Below are positions 1 through 10,195 of a stretch of DNA of 64,000 nucleotides, in pieces; position 1 is the stretch's first letter; the number at the start of each line of letters is the position of its first letter. Under the pieces are notes generated by a model. It was not told the origin of the DNA, ran no database searches, and saw only the letters and a list, made by a program, of their open reading frames with translations. This DNA is from Nemertoderma westbladi. Its lineage: Eukaryota; Xenacoelomorpha; Nemertodermatida; Nemertodermatidae. Both the position numbers and the translations under genes were made by a program. The stretch spans positions 1 through 64,000 of the forward strand of contig JAUCBJ010000230.1 in the NCBI GenBank assembly GCA_032718475.1. Reading direction: 5' to 3'.

Positions 1-199
1 ATATAAATGTTTAATGTATTTTATTGAGATACCGGAAGTATCCCAGATAATCGGTTTGACCTTTGCAATGTGTACGGTGAAGGGATTGATTTATATTAGA
101 TAGTAGGTAAGGCATTGCAAGAGGGGTTTATAGATTAATTGTCGTTTGTTTGATTAAAGTTTGGAGTTAATATTTAATTGTGATTTCCCTGTTTTAATA
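1..199 (+). repeat. 5' LTR (first ~4 bases outside window)
   Basis: Positions 1-199 match 3729-3927 with one mismatch. The end is set by the point where the copies diverge: TTGGCGC follows here, GTTTTC follows the 3' copy. The LTR is short, AT-rich, and would carry promoter and polyadenylation functions. I do not see a convincing TATA box that I could place with confidence. Confidence 0.95.
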
Positions 200-200
200 T

Positions 201-213
201 TGGCGCAGTGTGA
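201..213 (+). other. Primer-binding site candidate
   Basis: TGGCGCAGTG begins two bases after the 5' LTR ends. Metavirid primer-binding sites begin TGG, complementary to the CCA end of a tRNA. I cannot assign the tRNA species. Confidence 0.6.
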
Positions 214-225
214 TTTACATAAAAC

Positions 226-879
226 ATGAAATTATCAATAACATCCGATTTCGCATGTTGGGAAACAGCATTGAGGGCGGAGATCAACTTGTTAGTGTTG
301 CAAGGGAAAATCGAGGAGGAAAAAAAGGACGAAGCTTTGCTAATGAAGATACAGATTTCCGTAGAAGACAGCATTTTAAAGAAAATGCATATAGACCGCC
401 GAACCACAGCAAATTCTTTACTAACAAAACTCAAAGAGGTATGGACACAGTTGGTGGTACCAACCGACGGAGTAAATTCATTAGAGTTTGACATAGTGTC
501 AAGGGACGATGTAACCAAATTTGATGACAATTTGAGACTACTCCGCTATAAACGAACGATTTCCGATGATTTAGCTATTAGTATATTCATAAAAAACATA
601 AAAAATGAAGCGTCAAGAAAGATCGTTCTGGTCCAGCAATTCACGTCATGGGATGCGTTGGTGCGTTTCATTATGGACACGGGTATCTCTCTAACCAATT
701 ATAACCAACATACTTCGCATCTACCAGTATCAGGAGCCGTAAAAACAGGATGCTACAATTGCGGTGTAGCCGGCCACTTTGCTAGACAATGCTTCAAGCG
801 GTGCAATCGTTGCACCAATCACAATCACTTGCCTAAAGACTGTTTAAAAGGAAAATCAAAAAACGACGCTTCCCAGTAG
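226..879 (+). CDS. gag: Ty3/Gypsy Gag (capsid/nucleocapsid), 217 aa
   Basis: Structural protein expected to assemble the cytoplasmic particle that packages element RNA. The first ATG after the primer-binding site opens it. The N-terminal ~165 residues are the capsid-like part, with no motif I can name. Near the C-terminus are two zinc knuckles, both spaced CX2CX4HX4C (CYNCGVAGHFARQC, then CNRCTNHNHLPKDC), which bind nucleic acid. The frame ends in TAG at 877-879, inside a hairpin, and overlaps the open pol frame, so Pol is probably made by -1 frameshifting at 843-849. At 217 aa it is short for a Gypsy Gag. No breaks seen. Confidence 0.92.
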   Translation: MKLSITSDFACWETALRAEINLLVLQGKIEEEKKDEALLMKIQISVEDSILKKMHIDRRTTANSLLTKLKEVWTQLVVPTDGVNSLEFDIVSRDDVTKFDDNLRLLRYKRTISDDLAISIFIKNIKNEASRKIVLVQQFTSWDALVRFIMDTGISLTNYNQHTSHLPVSGAVKTGCYNCGVAGHFARQCFKRCNRCTNHNHLPKDCLKGKSKNDASQ

Positions 880-899
880 TGGGGGGTGCAACTACTGGG
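843..899 (+). promoter_or_regulatory. -1 ribosomal frameshift signal: T_TTA_AAA plus hairpin
   Basis: In the gag frame the codons TGT TTA AAA contain the heptamer T TTA AAA at 843-849, a canonical X XXY YYZ slippery sequence. A one-base backward slip enters the pol frame, which is open from 843 onward. Downstream, CCCAGTAGT (872-880) pairs perfectly with ACTACTGGG (891-899) around a 10-base loop beginning GGGGGG, and the gag stop lies inside the stem. The 22-base spacer is longer than the usual 5-9 bases, so the hairpin's role as stimulator is an inference. Confidence 0.75.
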
Positions 900-3644
900 A
901 TCATCAACGAACCGATAGCACCATTCATTTACGCAGAAATCGATTTGAATGGTGGAAGCCCACGCATAGCTATGTTAGACACCGGATCTGAATTAAACTT
1001 AATGTCAATAAACATGGCTAATGACTTGTCAGTTCCGATTATACCGCATGGTATATATTTTCGTACAGCATCTGGTGATGTTGTTAAATCGAGAGGTTTT
1101 GTTCAGGTTTGGGTGAAGTGGGGAGATATTCGTCAAACATTTGATTTTCATGTACTGGGAGATCCTCCATTTGATTTAATACTTGGCATTAGGGCCATAC
1201 GGACCTTCCCCTCAATATTATCTTATCCCATTGTGGCGATGACTGCGACTACGACTACCAATACAGCTCTTTCAAAGGAATACTTTTTTAAACTTTTCCG
1301 TTGGCCATCATCATGGTCATCCGATAATACAAAACGTCTCCACGACTTGATCTGGGAATTTCAGGATATATTTAGTCGATCGAAATTCGATGTTGGAAGA
1401 ATGAAATCATTCACCCATCACATAGAAACGTCTGGTCCTCCTATTTTCAGAAGACAATACAAAAACGCATACACAGAACGAGAAAATGTACACAAGATAA
1501 TCACGGAGATGCATGAAAATAACATTATCTCTCCTGCTTCTTCGCCATGGAATTCGCCATATTTGTTGGTAGATAAACCTGACCACTCAAAACGATTTTG
1601 TGTTGATTTTAGACCTCTAAACAAAGTCACTCAGGACAATAAATTCCCCATGCCAGTAATAGATGAACTTTTAGATAGACTTCAAGGAAAGAAAATTTTT
1701 TCGACGTTAGACATGACGGCCGGTTATTGGCAAGTACCCTTATCTGAGGAAAGTAAACCGAAGACGGCTTTCCAAGCGGATCATAGACAGTGGCAATTCA
1801 ATGTGTTAGCAATGGGATTGAAAAATGCGGCCCCAGAATTCCAACGAGACATGCAAACTGTATTAAGAGGTCTCAACACGTTTCCTTACCAGGACGACAT
1901 CATCAACGCTACTGAGACTGAAGAAGAACATCTAGAGAGCCTACAGAAAATTTTCGTACGATTACGAAATGAAGGAATTAAATTAAAACCATCAAAATGC
2001 GCATTTGGTCTAACTGAGATATCGTATTTGGGTTTTATAATTCAAGATGGACAAGTCAAACCTGATCCTGATAAAATAAAGTGTATACAAGAATTTCCTA
2101 CGCCAACCAATGGAAAGGAATTACAGTCATTTCTTGGACTCATTAACTTTTATTCAAGGTTCGCTAAGAGATTAGCTACATACGCGGCTCCCTTATATGA
2201 GTTGACAACAAAATCAAAAAATAAATTCAAATGGTTACCCGAACATTCCGAAGTCTTTGATAAAGTAAAAAATTTATTCTCTGAAGCAGTATCATTATAC
2301 ATTCCCGATTTATCACAAGCTTTCATAGTCAGAACCGACGCAAGCGATAGGGCTGTTGGAGCTGTGTTGAGTCAAATAATTAATTCTGAAGAAGTCCCAG
2401 TGCATTTCGCAAGTCGAACCCTACGCGGATCGGAACTTAACTGGTCAACTACTGATAAAGAATTTTTTAGTTTACATTGGGCAATCAGAAAATTTGAAAT
2501 GTACTTAAAGGGAAATGAAGTAACAGTTTACACTGACCACAAACCATTAATTGGACTGATAGACAAGAGAGCTGGAAACAATCAACGACAAAGACGATGG
2601 CTAGATTATATACAGGACTTTAAATTAAATATTAACTATATACGTGGAGTTGAAAACGTTGTGGCAGACACTTTGTCTCGCTTGCCATTAGACTCAACGT
2701 TCCCAAATGTAAAGGCCGCTCCATTCGTACCAAACGCCGTTTGTGCTCTCAAGGCGTTATCTGACAAAGATTCCGAGATAGTAGCAAGGCAATACCATGA
2801 TGCGGGACATTACTCTATAAACAAAACTCGTGCGGCAATTTTAAATGACGGCCTATGGTTCCCAAAAATGAGATCCACACTACGATCAATTCAAGATGAT
2901 TGTATAGAGTGTCGCACAAAGAAGTCGTACACAAAAAATCCCCCAAAAGGAGAACTACCAAACCTAAAAACTTGTGCTATTGGGGAGATTGTCTCTATTG
3001 ACATTGTTGGACCCTTACCAACAACAAGATTAGGATTTCGTTACATCTTGTCGATGATAGATATGGCGTCACGTTACCTGGAAGCGGTACCAATGAAAAT
3101 GGTTACAGCGCAAATAACTGCAGACGCTTTTCAGAAAGGATGGGTATTTAGACATGGTCCTCCACGACGAATCCACACCGACAACGGTTCCCAATTTCGT
3201 TCTGCGTTGTTTAATAATATTCTGGAAACTGCCTTTTGCAATTATGAAATTGATCATACATATTCATCGCCGTACTATCCTCAAGGCAATGGAGTTATTG
3301 AAAGAATACACCGTACTTTAAAAGATCGTATTCGATGCATGTCTGGGGATTGGCAATCGAACTTATCGGAAGCTGTTTATAATATAAATCGCCATGTTCA
3401 CGATGGTATTGAGTGTTCGCCGTTTTTCGCACTCTATGGGTATAATGTCCCACCAGCCACTTACCCAGCAATGCTTAAAGAAAACCCATCCATCATTCAA
3501 TCGTTAGCTCCTCCTATCCCACCACCACAAAGATCAACGTTTGGCCCCAAATTTCACCCACCTCAACGAGTTGTAGCAAAATTATCTCCGCAGGTTGTTC
3601 GCCTAGATCAATATGGAACTGTGAATATAAGAAAATGTACTTAG
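879..3644 (+). CDS. pol: Ty3/Gypsy Pol polyprotein (PR-RT-RH-IN)
   Basis: Residues are counted from the GTG at 879; translation probably enters by frameshift from gag at 843-849. Aspartic protease active site DTGS is at ~34-37. The RT has FSTLDMTAGYWQ and the catalytic YQDD at 337-340. RNase H has RTDASDRAVGAVLSQ near 485 and TDHKPL. Integrase has an H..H/CIEC zinc region, then D (SIDIVGPL, ~707), D (HTDNGSQF, 768) and E (GVIERIH, 808). The last two acidic residues are 39 apart rather than the usual 35. The order is that of Ty3/Gypsy (integrase after RNase H). No stop or frameshift interrupts it, so it may still be active. No chromodomain is evident in the short proline-rich tail. Confidence 0.95.
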   Translation: MGGATTGIINEPIAPFIYAEIDLNGGSPRIAMLDTGSELNLMSINMANDLSVPIIPHGIYFRTASGDVVKSRGFVQVWVKWGDIRQTFDFHVLGDPPFDLILGIRAIRTFPSILSYPIVAMTATTTTNTALSKEYFFKLFRWPSSWSSDNTKRLHDLIWEFQDIFSRSKFDVGRMKSFTHHIETSGPPIFRRQYKNAYTERENVHKIITEMHENNIISPASSPWNSPYLLVDKPDHSKRFCVDFRPLNKVTQDNKFPMPVIDELLDRLQGKKIFSTLDMTAGYWQVPLSEESKPKTAFQADHRQWQFNVLAMGLKNAAPEFQRDMQTVLRGLNTFPYQDDIINATETEEEHLESLQKIFVRLRNEGIKLKPSKCAFGLTEISYLGFIIQDGQVKPDPDKIKCIQEFPTPTNGKELQSFLGLINFYSRFAKRLATYAAPLYELTTKSKNKFKWLPEHSEVFDKVKNLFSEAVSLYIPDLSQAFIVRTDASDRAVGAVLSQIINSEEVPVHFASRTLRGSELNWSTTDKEFFSLHWAIRKFEMYLKGNEVTVYTDHKPLIGLIDKRAGNNQRQRRWLDYIQDFKLNINYIRGVENVVADTLSRLPLDSTFPNVKAAPFVPNAVCALKALSDKDSEIVARQYHDAGHYSINKTRAAILNDGLWFPKMRSTLRSIQDDCIECRTKKSYTKNPPKGELPNLKTCAIGEIVSIDIVGPLPTTRLGFRYILSMIDMASRYLEAVPMKMVTAQITADAFQKGWVFRHGPPRRIHTDNGSQFRSALFNNILETAFCNYEIDHTYSSPYYPQGNGVIERIHRTLKDRIRCMSGDWQSNLSEAVYNINRHVHDGIECSPFFALYGYNVPPATYPAMLKENPSIIQSLAPPIPPPQRSTFGPKFHPPQRVVAKLSPQVVRLDQYGTVNIRKCT

Positions 3645-3714
3645 TTCAATATTATTGACTCCATTTAGCGCGATTCTAATTTAGATTCATATTTTTGATG
3701 TTGTTGAATTTTGT

Positions 3715-3722
3715 AAGGGGGA
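3715..3722 (+). other. Polypurine tract
   Basis: AAGGGGGA sits immediately 5' of the 3' LTR, where plus-strand DNA synthesis is primed in LTR retroelements. Confidence 0.7.
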
Positions 3723-3724
3723 TA

Positions 3725-3927
3725 TGTGATATAAATGTTTAATGTATTTTATTGAGATACCGGAAGTATCCCAGATAATCGGTTTGACCTTTGCAATGTG
3801 TACGGTGAAGGGATTGATTTATATTAGATAGGAGGTAAGGCATTGCAAGAGGGGTTTATAGATTAATTGTCGTTTGTTTGATTAAAGTTTGGAGTTAATA
3901 TTTAATTGTGATTTCCCTGTTTTAATA
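3725..3927 (+). repeat. 3' LTR of the Ty3/Gypsy element
   Basis: Starts TGTGATAT and repeats the sequence at the window start with one mismatch. Flanking 3928-4031 is AT-rich DNA ending in a G-run/C-run inverted repeat (4024-4047) in which I see no gene. Confidence 0.93.
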
Positions 3928-4031
3928 GTTTTCACTACTAGGAAGACAATAGATTTTTAGGAAAATTCCTAAAATTTCAGATTCCCAACTGGGTTTGTTT
4001 CAGAATTATAATAAAAAAAACACGGGGGGGG

Positions 4032-4910
4032 TCATATTGACCCCCCCACCGAGTTTAATAGGGTTAAGAGCTCATTGGAGTAGGTCTTAGCTGTTGCGAG
4101 TTTGTCTGGAGCAAGGCGTCTTGGTTTGCACTCGATTGGAGGGCCAGTTGTCTCGATAGAGAACTCTACAGTAGACGGAGCTGGTTTGTGATAATCCTGA
4201 GGTTGGAATACAGTTTGGAATGGTAATAGAGTTGATTTGACAGTGTCTGGGATTACTAGAAAAAAATAAAAATCGCCTCCGCTTCGCAGGACATTGCTTT
4301 CGCCGTGATGACCAGCCAGTGCATAATCTTGTACTTTGGCAGCCTCATGGAGTGAATAAGCATGGTGGACAGCCCATGACTTTCTTGAGACGCATCTTAA
4401 AGGACACTGGCCTTGAAGATGCGGATGATCTAGCAAATGTCATGGGTGATAGGGAGTTGTGGCGGTGCAATTTTGTCGATAAGCCGGCACAGCATTCTTA
4501 AAAATGCAGCTGCAATGCAGCATGCCGATCCTAGTAGTAATAGTAGTAATGGGATTACTAGAAAACTCTCAAAACCGAGGATTTTTACATCGCTTGGGAC
4601 TTGTAACAGGTTGGTGGAGAGACCAGTTATTGAATCTAAGATTTGTGAGTTTGCACAATCGACCAGCAAGTTATGAAGTCCAAGGAAATCTGCACCTAGG
4701 ATTGGGTGGATAACTTCTGTGACAACAAATCAATGGTAGAAAATGCATATTTGTAACCAAGGGGAGGAATAAGGTGACCGTCAGCTGCTCTAAGTGTATG
4801 CTTAAATGAATATATATTGGAACACATTCAGAGTGGTAAAACACTAACAGTTGCCCCAGTATCTACTAGAAAATCCATGATTTTGTTGTTGATCTGGGTT
4901 TCAATATGCT
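4032..4910 (-). pseudogene. Gypsy protease/RT remnant split by a LINE insertion
   Basis: The protease active site FLVDTGATVSVLP is at ~4880-4830 (minus) and is soon followed by a stop. Beyond the LINE insertion (4264-4550) the frame resumes with IETTGPPIECKPRRLAPDK, the RT N-terminal motif of Gypsy pol, then homology stops near 4032. The 15-bp duplication around the insertion makes the residues FLVIP appear on both sides. Confidence 0.8.
4264..4550 (+). mobile_element. 5'-truncated LINE copy (3' end only)
   Basis: A ~287-base plus-strand segment matches the 3' end of the LINE at 16216-19980: both encode HNLVLWQPHGVN and FLRRILKDTGLED and share the final CGGCACAGCATTCTTAA-like segment. It ends in an AGTAGTAAT-type simple tail. 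It is flanked by GGGATTACTAGAAAA at 4249-4263 and 4551-4565, an exact 15-bp target-site duplication. This is classic target-primed reverse transcription with 5' truncation. Confidence 0.92.
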
Positions 4911-4926
4911 GTGAATAGTTTTTAAC

Positions 4927-4958
4927 CCCCTCTGGTGTAACCGCGTTCACCAGAGGGG
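4927..4958. other. Perfect 11-bp hairpin in Gypsy remnant
   Basis: CCCCTCTGGTG (4927-4937) pairs exactly with CACCAGAGGGG (4948-4958) around ten bases. It lies between the gag and protease remnants of the minus-strand element. It is well preserved in an otherwise decayed element; function unknown. Confidence 0.6.
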
Positions 4959-5074
4959 TGTCTAGCTTCCCGGCTGTGGGGAGGAGTTGGGAGACAGTTC
5001 TCTCGAAGGTTCACGAGAGAATATCCGAGGGTTATGGGGCCGCTGGTCTTCGGAAATTGGCCCCAATGGGTGCA

Positions 5075-5780
5075 TTGTTTCACCCGGGAACCGAAAAGAT
5101 ATGAGACCAGCACACTTTGGGGCATTGGTTGGTGGAGTAGGGTGTCAGGGTGTGTGGTATGTACGTATGTTCCGGATTGTCTCCATGAGGTTGGTAGCAA
5201 TCACGAGCCGGTGATGGATTGCGGGAAAAACGGCGGGACGTTTTGTGGATTCGAATGTGGATTCCTTTAGACTCGTGATGGTAATGTTGCAGAACATTCA
5301 CTGGGTAGGAAGGTAGAGGGTGCATTGCCGCTGCTGCAACAACTGTATCAGCAATTTTGAGGAAGTCATCCAGTCGATTTCCGGCCTGGGTAGCAAGAGT
5401 GGATCGAGCTGATTCAGTAGGCATCGCCTCAATGAGGCGTGCAATTATTTCCTGTTCACTCCTCTCTGGCATATCAGCAGCATTGGCTAATAATTTAATT
5501 CGTTGGATGGCAGATGATGGGTGTTCTCCTTCCTGAAGTGTAAAAGAAGTGATGGCCTTTCGAATCAGTTCAAATTTCGATTCACCGAGTGAGTTTTTCT
5601 GTAACTCCTTCGCCTCGTCGTAGGTTTTGATATCAGAAGAAGAAATTATGGTAGCCTGCTGTGTTGGCAACTGAGTAAACAGTAGGTTCATCCGATCCTC
5701 CTCGATAGTTTCTTCCATGGAGAAATATGCCTCCAACTGGTGGAACCGAATACCAGGTTGCTGCGGACAGAAGGGTGGGA
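5075..5780 (-). pseudogene. Gypsy gag remnant
   Basis: The minus-strand reading has the PPFCPQQPGIRFHQLEAYFS capsid motif, then a helical capsid region with EIIARLIEAMPTESARSTLA and RLDDFLKIADTVV. The terminal zinc-finger-like CWSH...FGSRVKQC is split between two frames near 5105, showing a frameshift. The frame runs past the expected start to an upstream ATG in LTR sequence, which I do not consider the real start. Confidence 0.8.
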
Positions 5781-5811
5781 TCCGGAGGTGGGTCCGAGTC
5801 CGGGTCACCAG

Positions 5812-6040
5812 TGTAATGGGAAGCGATATGTAATATAATAAAATAAGATAAATATTACGAATGCAAAACATTTAATAATACCAAGATATATTCGGATAAA
5901 GAAGAATACAGATTTATTGTTGTGATACCGGTAGGGTGAAAGTGAAAGTATCTTAGTTGTACCGGTAGGCTCTTTATTGCAGTATGTTAGTGTCACTAAA
6001 ATAGAATCCAATATTAATATGCTACGCGTAGTTCATAACA
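5812..6040 (-). repeat. 5' LTR of the degraded Gypsy element
   Basis: On the minus strand it begins TGTTATGAAC (6040-6031) and ends CCCATTACA (5812), TG...CA termini, about 229 bases. It contains AATAAA (in gcaataaagagcc). One base later TGGTGACCCGGACTCG (5810-5795) resembles a tRNA-Trp primer site in its first nine bases. With no second LTR for comparison, the outer edge is inferred. Confidence 0.65.
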
Positions 6041-7424
6041 TTCCACGACATTATCTTCTTAATTCTGTCAATTATTGTTTATGATAATCTTCATTATTCT
6101 GGTCAGAAAATCAATCTTCTGCAACCCACTGACAACCTAACCTACAATAACTAACAGTTTGTAGATAGTCATGGTGGAACCCATGGAATGAGGGTCTCAC
6201 TACAAAGTGCCGGTTGTGGTTTTAGTATCAATATTATCAATGACTCTTGCTTAAAAAGTGTAGTGGCATACCGAAAATCGCAATTGTTTTGAACTGTATA
6301 TTTATTTTTAAGGGGGGGGGGGGGGGGGGGGGGGGGTACACCATTTTGGTCCAAAATATGTCGAAATTATTTTTATGATCTATTATAATGCACAATTAAA
6401 TGATGTTTCCAAATCTACAAATCTACATACCGCTATTTCATAGCTCTTCTAGTTTTCAAGTTATAACAATTTCCATTTAGGGAGACCTATTGAAATTATT
6501 ATTAATATGTATAATGTAAGGTCGATTATTTCCAAATATTTTTTCAAGAAATTGTCAACTCAAAACCCTACTACTTCTACAAATTTTGCGCTCTATCTCT
6601 CTATCTCTATCTTGCGAATTAGTCTGAAAATTTCTGTAAATTCAAAACTGTAAAAGCCTTAAGGTTTTAAGCGCAACCAAGTTTTTTTATTGTTAAATGG
6701 TATTAACTAATATTAAATACTTATATTCCATATTATAGCCAAAACCAAATGTTACGATATATGGCGCTGTGTACTAAAACAGCCCATCATACAGTATAGA
6801 GTAATTTAGATAAGTCGTATTGATCTACAGCCGCCGTTAGATAGGGAAAATAAAATACACGAGTTTATATTATTCATCCGATTTTGTACAGTATGTAGTC
6901 TTGCATATGTAATTTTATAATAAAACCTTAGTAACTTTCATAAAAAAACTTTCATAAAACTTTAATATGAATTTGCCGTTTATTGATATTGACCGAACCT
7001 AATGCATATGTGTACCAATTTCTTTTATATTTCTCTACAAACTGGCGTTGTACTAAATTTATGCTAAATGTGCTTTAATAATCGCGAAATTAATGCTACG
7101 GCCATAAACCTATAAGCCCATCGAGACAGATTCATTACCATATATGGCAATAATTTGAGAAATGAGGGAAGCAAGGATCACAATCCGGCTCTCTCATTGG
7201 CCTAGCTATTTTAGGTTGCTCTAATGGTAGTAGATTTTGTTGGACTAATGATATAACCATTGCGTCATACCTATATTTTACTCAGTGTACCCTTTTCAGT
7301 GTTTGGTGTTAGTACACCGGTACAGCAGTACTGTGCACGTGTTAGTTTTGATTTAAATGTTTTTTAATCTTCTTGCTTGTTGATTCTGCTAATTCTGTAA
7401 ATTGTTAATGCTGATTTCTACTGT
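6041..7424. other. AT-rich intergenic stretch with poly-G run
   Basis: I see no gene. The only notable item is an uninterrupted run of 25 G at 6312-6336. The rest is AT-rich sequence without recognisable coding or repeat structure. Confidence 0.6.
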
Positions 7425-7429
7425 TACTT

Positions 7430-8588
7430 TGTTCGCGCTTTTAAACCTTTAGCAGTTTAACCCGCTAATTGTAGGTGTCTTTTGGTTTGTAAATCGACTT
7501 TAGCCTATGACAAGTATTGGATACACTACATTAGCCGAAGCCAGCCTATGCGCGACCATTCACCAGCTGGATATACCCGGGAGACTGGATTCGGGGTCTC
7601 TGACCTTATTGCGGTGTAGGCCTACTGTATTATTCGATTGATCGTTAATATATAATCTCTGACAAATATTATTCACTTTCGGGAAGTATTAACAGTTCCT
7701 TTAGGACGTGGCGCTCTAAATATATAAACAGAGCTATGACTTACACTAAACACAACGGGATGGCTTATGATTCACGTATAAGGTGCATTCTTTAGGAGAT
7801 GCTTTGTTATCTGTCCCAATCATGCACACTACCGGTACCGCACAATACTGCACACTGATCTGCCGACCTTTACTAATTTTAGTCACATATAAAGAGAATA
7901 GCAATTGACCCATGTAGTGCCTATGAAATAGCATTAGATTCACTCCAAAACCAATATCATATAAGTCGCAATTGCTATATGTAACCGGTCTCTTACCTTC
8001 AGTATATCAAGAAGATGGGGTTTTATAATTATTTATCGATATTATCCAAATATAACGATATTCCATCAACAGATACAATTAATAACCGACAGTAAATAGC
8101 AGTAAAATAATGCGGTGTGTATATAATGCAGTTGACAGGCAGGATAACAGTTATACGTTCCGGTAATCAAAGCCGTTCTAATGTTTTGGCTAAAGTCTGA
8201 AACAGAATAATTCCATAGCCGATGTTCATGGCATCAGGAAAACCAACACACTGAAACCTGTGGGCTGTTGTAGGCAGCTTTCAACACAAAGAGAAATAGC
8301 TCTCATTGGCAGAACTCCAGATTCTATAGGTTCCACGAACGCCTAAATGCCAAACCTCCCTAGCCTTTGCAGCCCATAGCCAACACAAGGCTAAATCGCT
8401 CTGATTGGTCGATCATTGTTCTGATTGGTTAATCGAACAGAACAAAGAGGCCATACGTACAGCAAATCGGCCAATCAGCCAGCAGAATGCATCACTCGAG
8501 CAAGGCAGTTTTAGAGTATTTGAGCGCATTGAGGGAAAACTGGATTGCGGAGAAAAAGGGCCAGTTACATCCCGCAAAAGCTTTTACA
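7430..8588 (-). repeat. 3' LTR of left BEL/Pao element
   Basis: Same sequence as 14852-16013, from TGTTCGCGC (plus strand, 7430) to TTTTACA (8588). On the internal side, minus strand CTGGGAGCGG precedes the LTR and could act as the purine tract. The stretch 8589-8994 is the 3' non-coding end of the internal region, conserved with 32166-32636 of the right copy. Confidence 0.92.
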
Positions 8589-8994
8589 CCGCTCCCAGAA
8601 AATGGGATTTAATTCTATAAAATATAAAAAATCACAGTTTCTAAAATATAAAAATACTCTAAACAGTTAGTCTTTCTTGCGCGGACGGCGTTTACGCAGT
8701 TTTTTGAGGCTAGCGAGAGTCCTTTTCTCTTTGGGGCGAGCCACTTTACTAGGAGGGCTATAACTCCTGGGCGAAGGGTGCAATACAATTGCATCAGAAG
8801 GTTAGGGTTACGGTCGGTGTCTCGTCCATTTCGATATGCTTCTCCTCGAGCTGATTTTCCTCCGCTTGTCGTTGGATGTGTCCGTCCAAAAATTCTCGCG
8901 GAGAATAGGGTCGTCCAAGTTCGATAACTTCTTAGAGATTCTGGATTTCCCGATCGAACTGAGATAAAGTTACTTTGTTTACCGCTTGGACCTG

Positions 8995-10195
8995 CTAGTG
9001 CAATTTACGTTTATCTGAACAAGCGTAGGTTCCTTTTCTGATCTTTTGTAGAATAGCGTCTAACGCGCTTGGCACAACGCTCTCCTCCACTCTGGTGACA
9101 GGTTGTATCGGTGTTAAACCGGGACGATGGCAAGGGTCAAACGGCGACATTAAATGTCCGCATCCCAATCCGGCTAGGTAGGATGGGCTAATATCTAGGA
9201 AGCCCACAACCGGGGTGCCACCGACTAACTGTTCAGGTAACACTAGATCTTTGAACAGTGAGTACAGCTCGGGAGGATCCGTCATACTAATAGGATCAAG
9301 AGTCTGAGGTCTCACTAGGGAATGAGGAGGTCTGATCGAGTATTCCGGAACTCTGATCATTGGTTTATTTAAGGATCGTCTGAGTCGAACGAGCGTAGGT
9401 GATACGTCAAACAAATTTCGCTCGAAACTCCCGTAAGTATAGCGAGTAAAACCGTGTTTAGTGCAACGTCTCCGCGGATGTTTAGGTCTTTCCGTTTGTT
9501 GGTTGGGTCTAGGGCACCCATCGCAATAATACCAAAGACGCACGTCTTGTAGGGGAAACGCGAGTGATCTCTCTCCAGTTCACAACACTCCCCCATCTGC
9601 TCGAAGCCATCCGGTACAACAGGTAGCGGTCGATCGGCGGTAAGATACATCATAGTGGAACAGAGCCGCTTGAGTTCCACCATGCGGTCATGATGTATAC
9701 CTTGAGGATATCGAGTTTCTAGATTCTGTTGACTGGTAATATTGAGATATGTTTCTCTCAAGAATTCCAGATATTTGTTGAAGTCGCTGCGTTTATCCGG
9801 CTCTTCAACATCTTCACTTTCGAGTCGGTTTCGAATAGAATTTTCGTGTTCGAGTCTCAGTTTATCGTTCCGCTTCCGCTGGGTATGATATTTAAATAAA
9901 ACCATTTCCCTTTCGGTGTCTATATCGTCCGTATCGTGTAGGTCGATAGGATGACCAGTAGTTAAGAAGTCCATATACGTACCATTACGATGCGTATAGC
10001 GAGCGGTGAATTTTCTATAGTCCAACTCACGCGTGAGCTGCTCTTGGGACATTGGCGGTTCGATATAACGACCATCGTCCTCCGCAGCAGTTGGACCAGC
10101 ATCGCCGCGTATTAAGCTATCAACAAACGCCTGCAACGGTAGAGTATATCTCCCCTGACACCAAGATCATCTTCTATCAACTCAGTCATATCTGC
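8995..10195 (-). pseudogene. BEL element third ORF (unknown), left copy, frameshifted
   Basis: Not a recognised family. It lies between the pol remnant and the 3' LTR, where other retroelements may carry env or accessory genes, but I see no signal peptide or membrane span. It survives as two overlapping frames: 10136-9369 (FVDSLIRGDAGP..., RELDYRKFTARYTHRNGTY) and 9543-8995 (WYYCDGCPRP..., VGGTPVVGFLDISPSYLAG). A Cys/His cluster CDGC..H..RRRC.KHGF looks like a zinc-binding segment. The break falls where the right copy has one extra base (GTGAACTGG here versus GTAAGACTGG). A second one-base difference, near the start codon, lies at ~10160. Confidence 0.75.

Larger units (their letters stand above)
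1..3927 (+). mobile_element. Ty3/Gypsy LTR retrotransposon, nearly complete
   Basis: The order LTR, primer-binding-like site, gag, pol (protease, RT, RNase H, integrase), purine tract, LTR is all visible. The window starts inside the 5' LTR, missing only about 4 bases by comparison with the 3' LTR. The two LTRs differ at one position (T in tagtagg versus G in taggagg) over 199 aligned bases, so insertion is recent. Both ORFs are open. There is no env-like ORF. At about 3.9 kb with LTRs of about 0.2 kb it is compact for the family. The target duplication cannot be checked because the left flank lies outside the window. Confidence 0.95.
4032..6040 (-). mobile_element. Degraded, 3'-truncated Ty3/Gypsy element
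   Basis: Read on the minus strand the order is LTR (6040-5812), tRNA-Trp-like primer-binding site, gag, protease and the start of RT, after which homology ends near 4032. No second LTR is seen. Frames are broken repeatedly. It belongs to a different lineage from the element at 1-3927: its Gag has the PPFxPxxPxxxFxQLEA type motif and its pol the IETTGPPxxxxPRRLAPDKLAxAK motif, both typical of metazoan Gypsy elements with tRNA-Trp priming. Confidence 0.85.

Noticed and set aside
4927-4958. Hairpin as a frameshift stimulator for the degraded Gypsy element
   Set aside because: On the minus strand the only slip-like run (TTAAAAAC) lies after the hairpin, not before it, and is not a canonical heptamer.
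7746-7943. 65-codon frame in BEL LTR (also 15171-15368)
   Set aside because: It lies wholly within the LTR; its conservation follows from LTR identity and it matches no protein I know.
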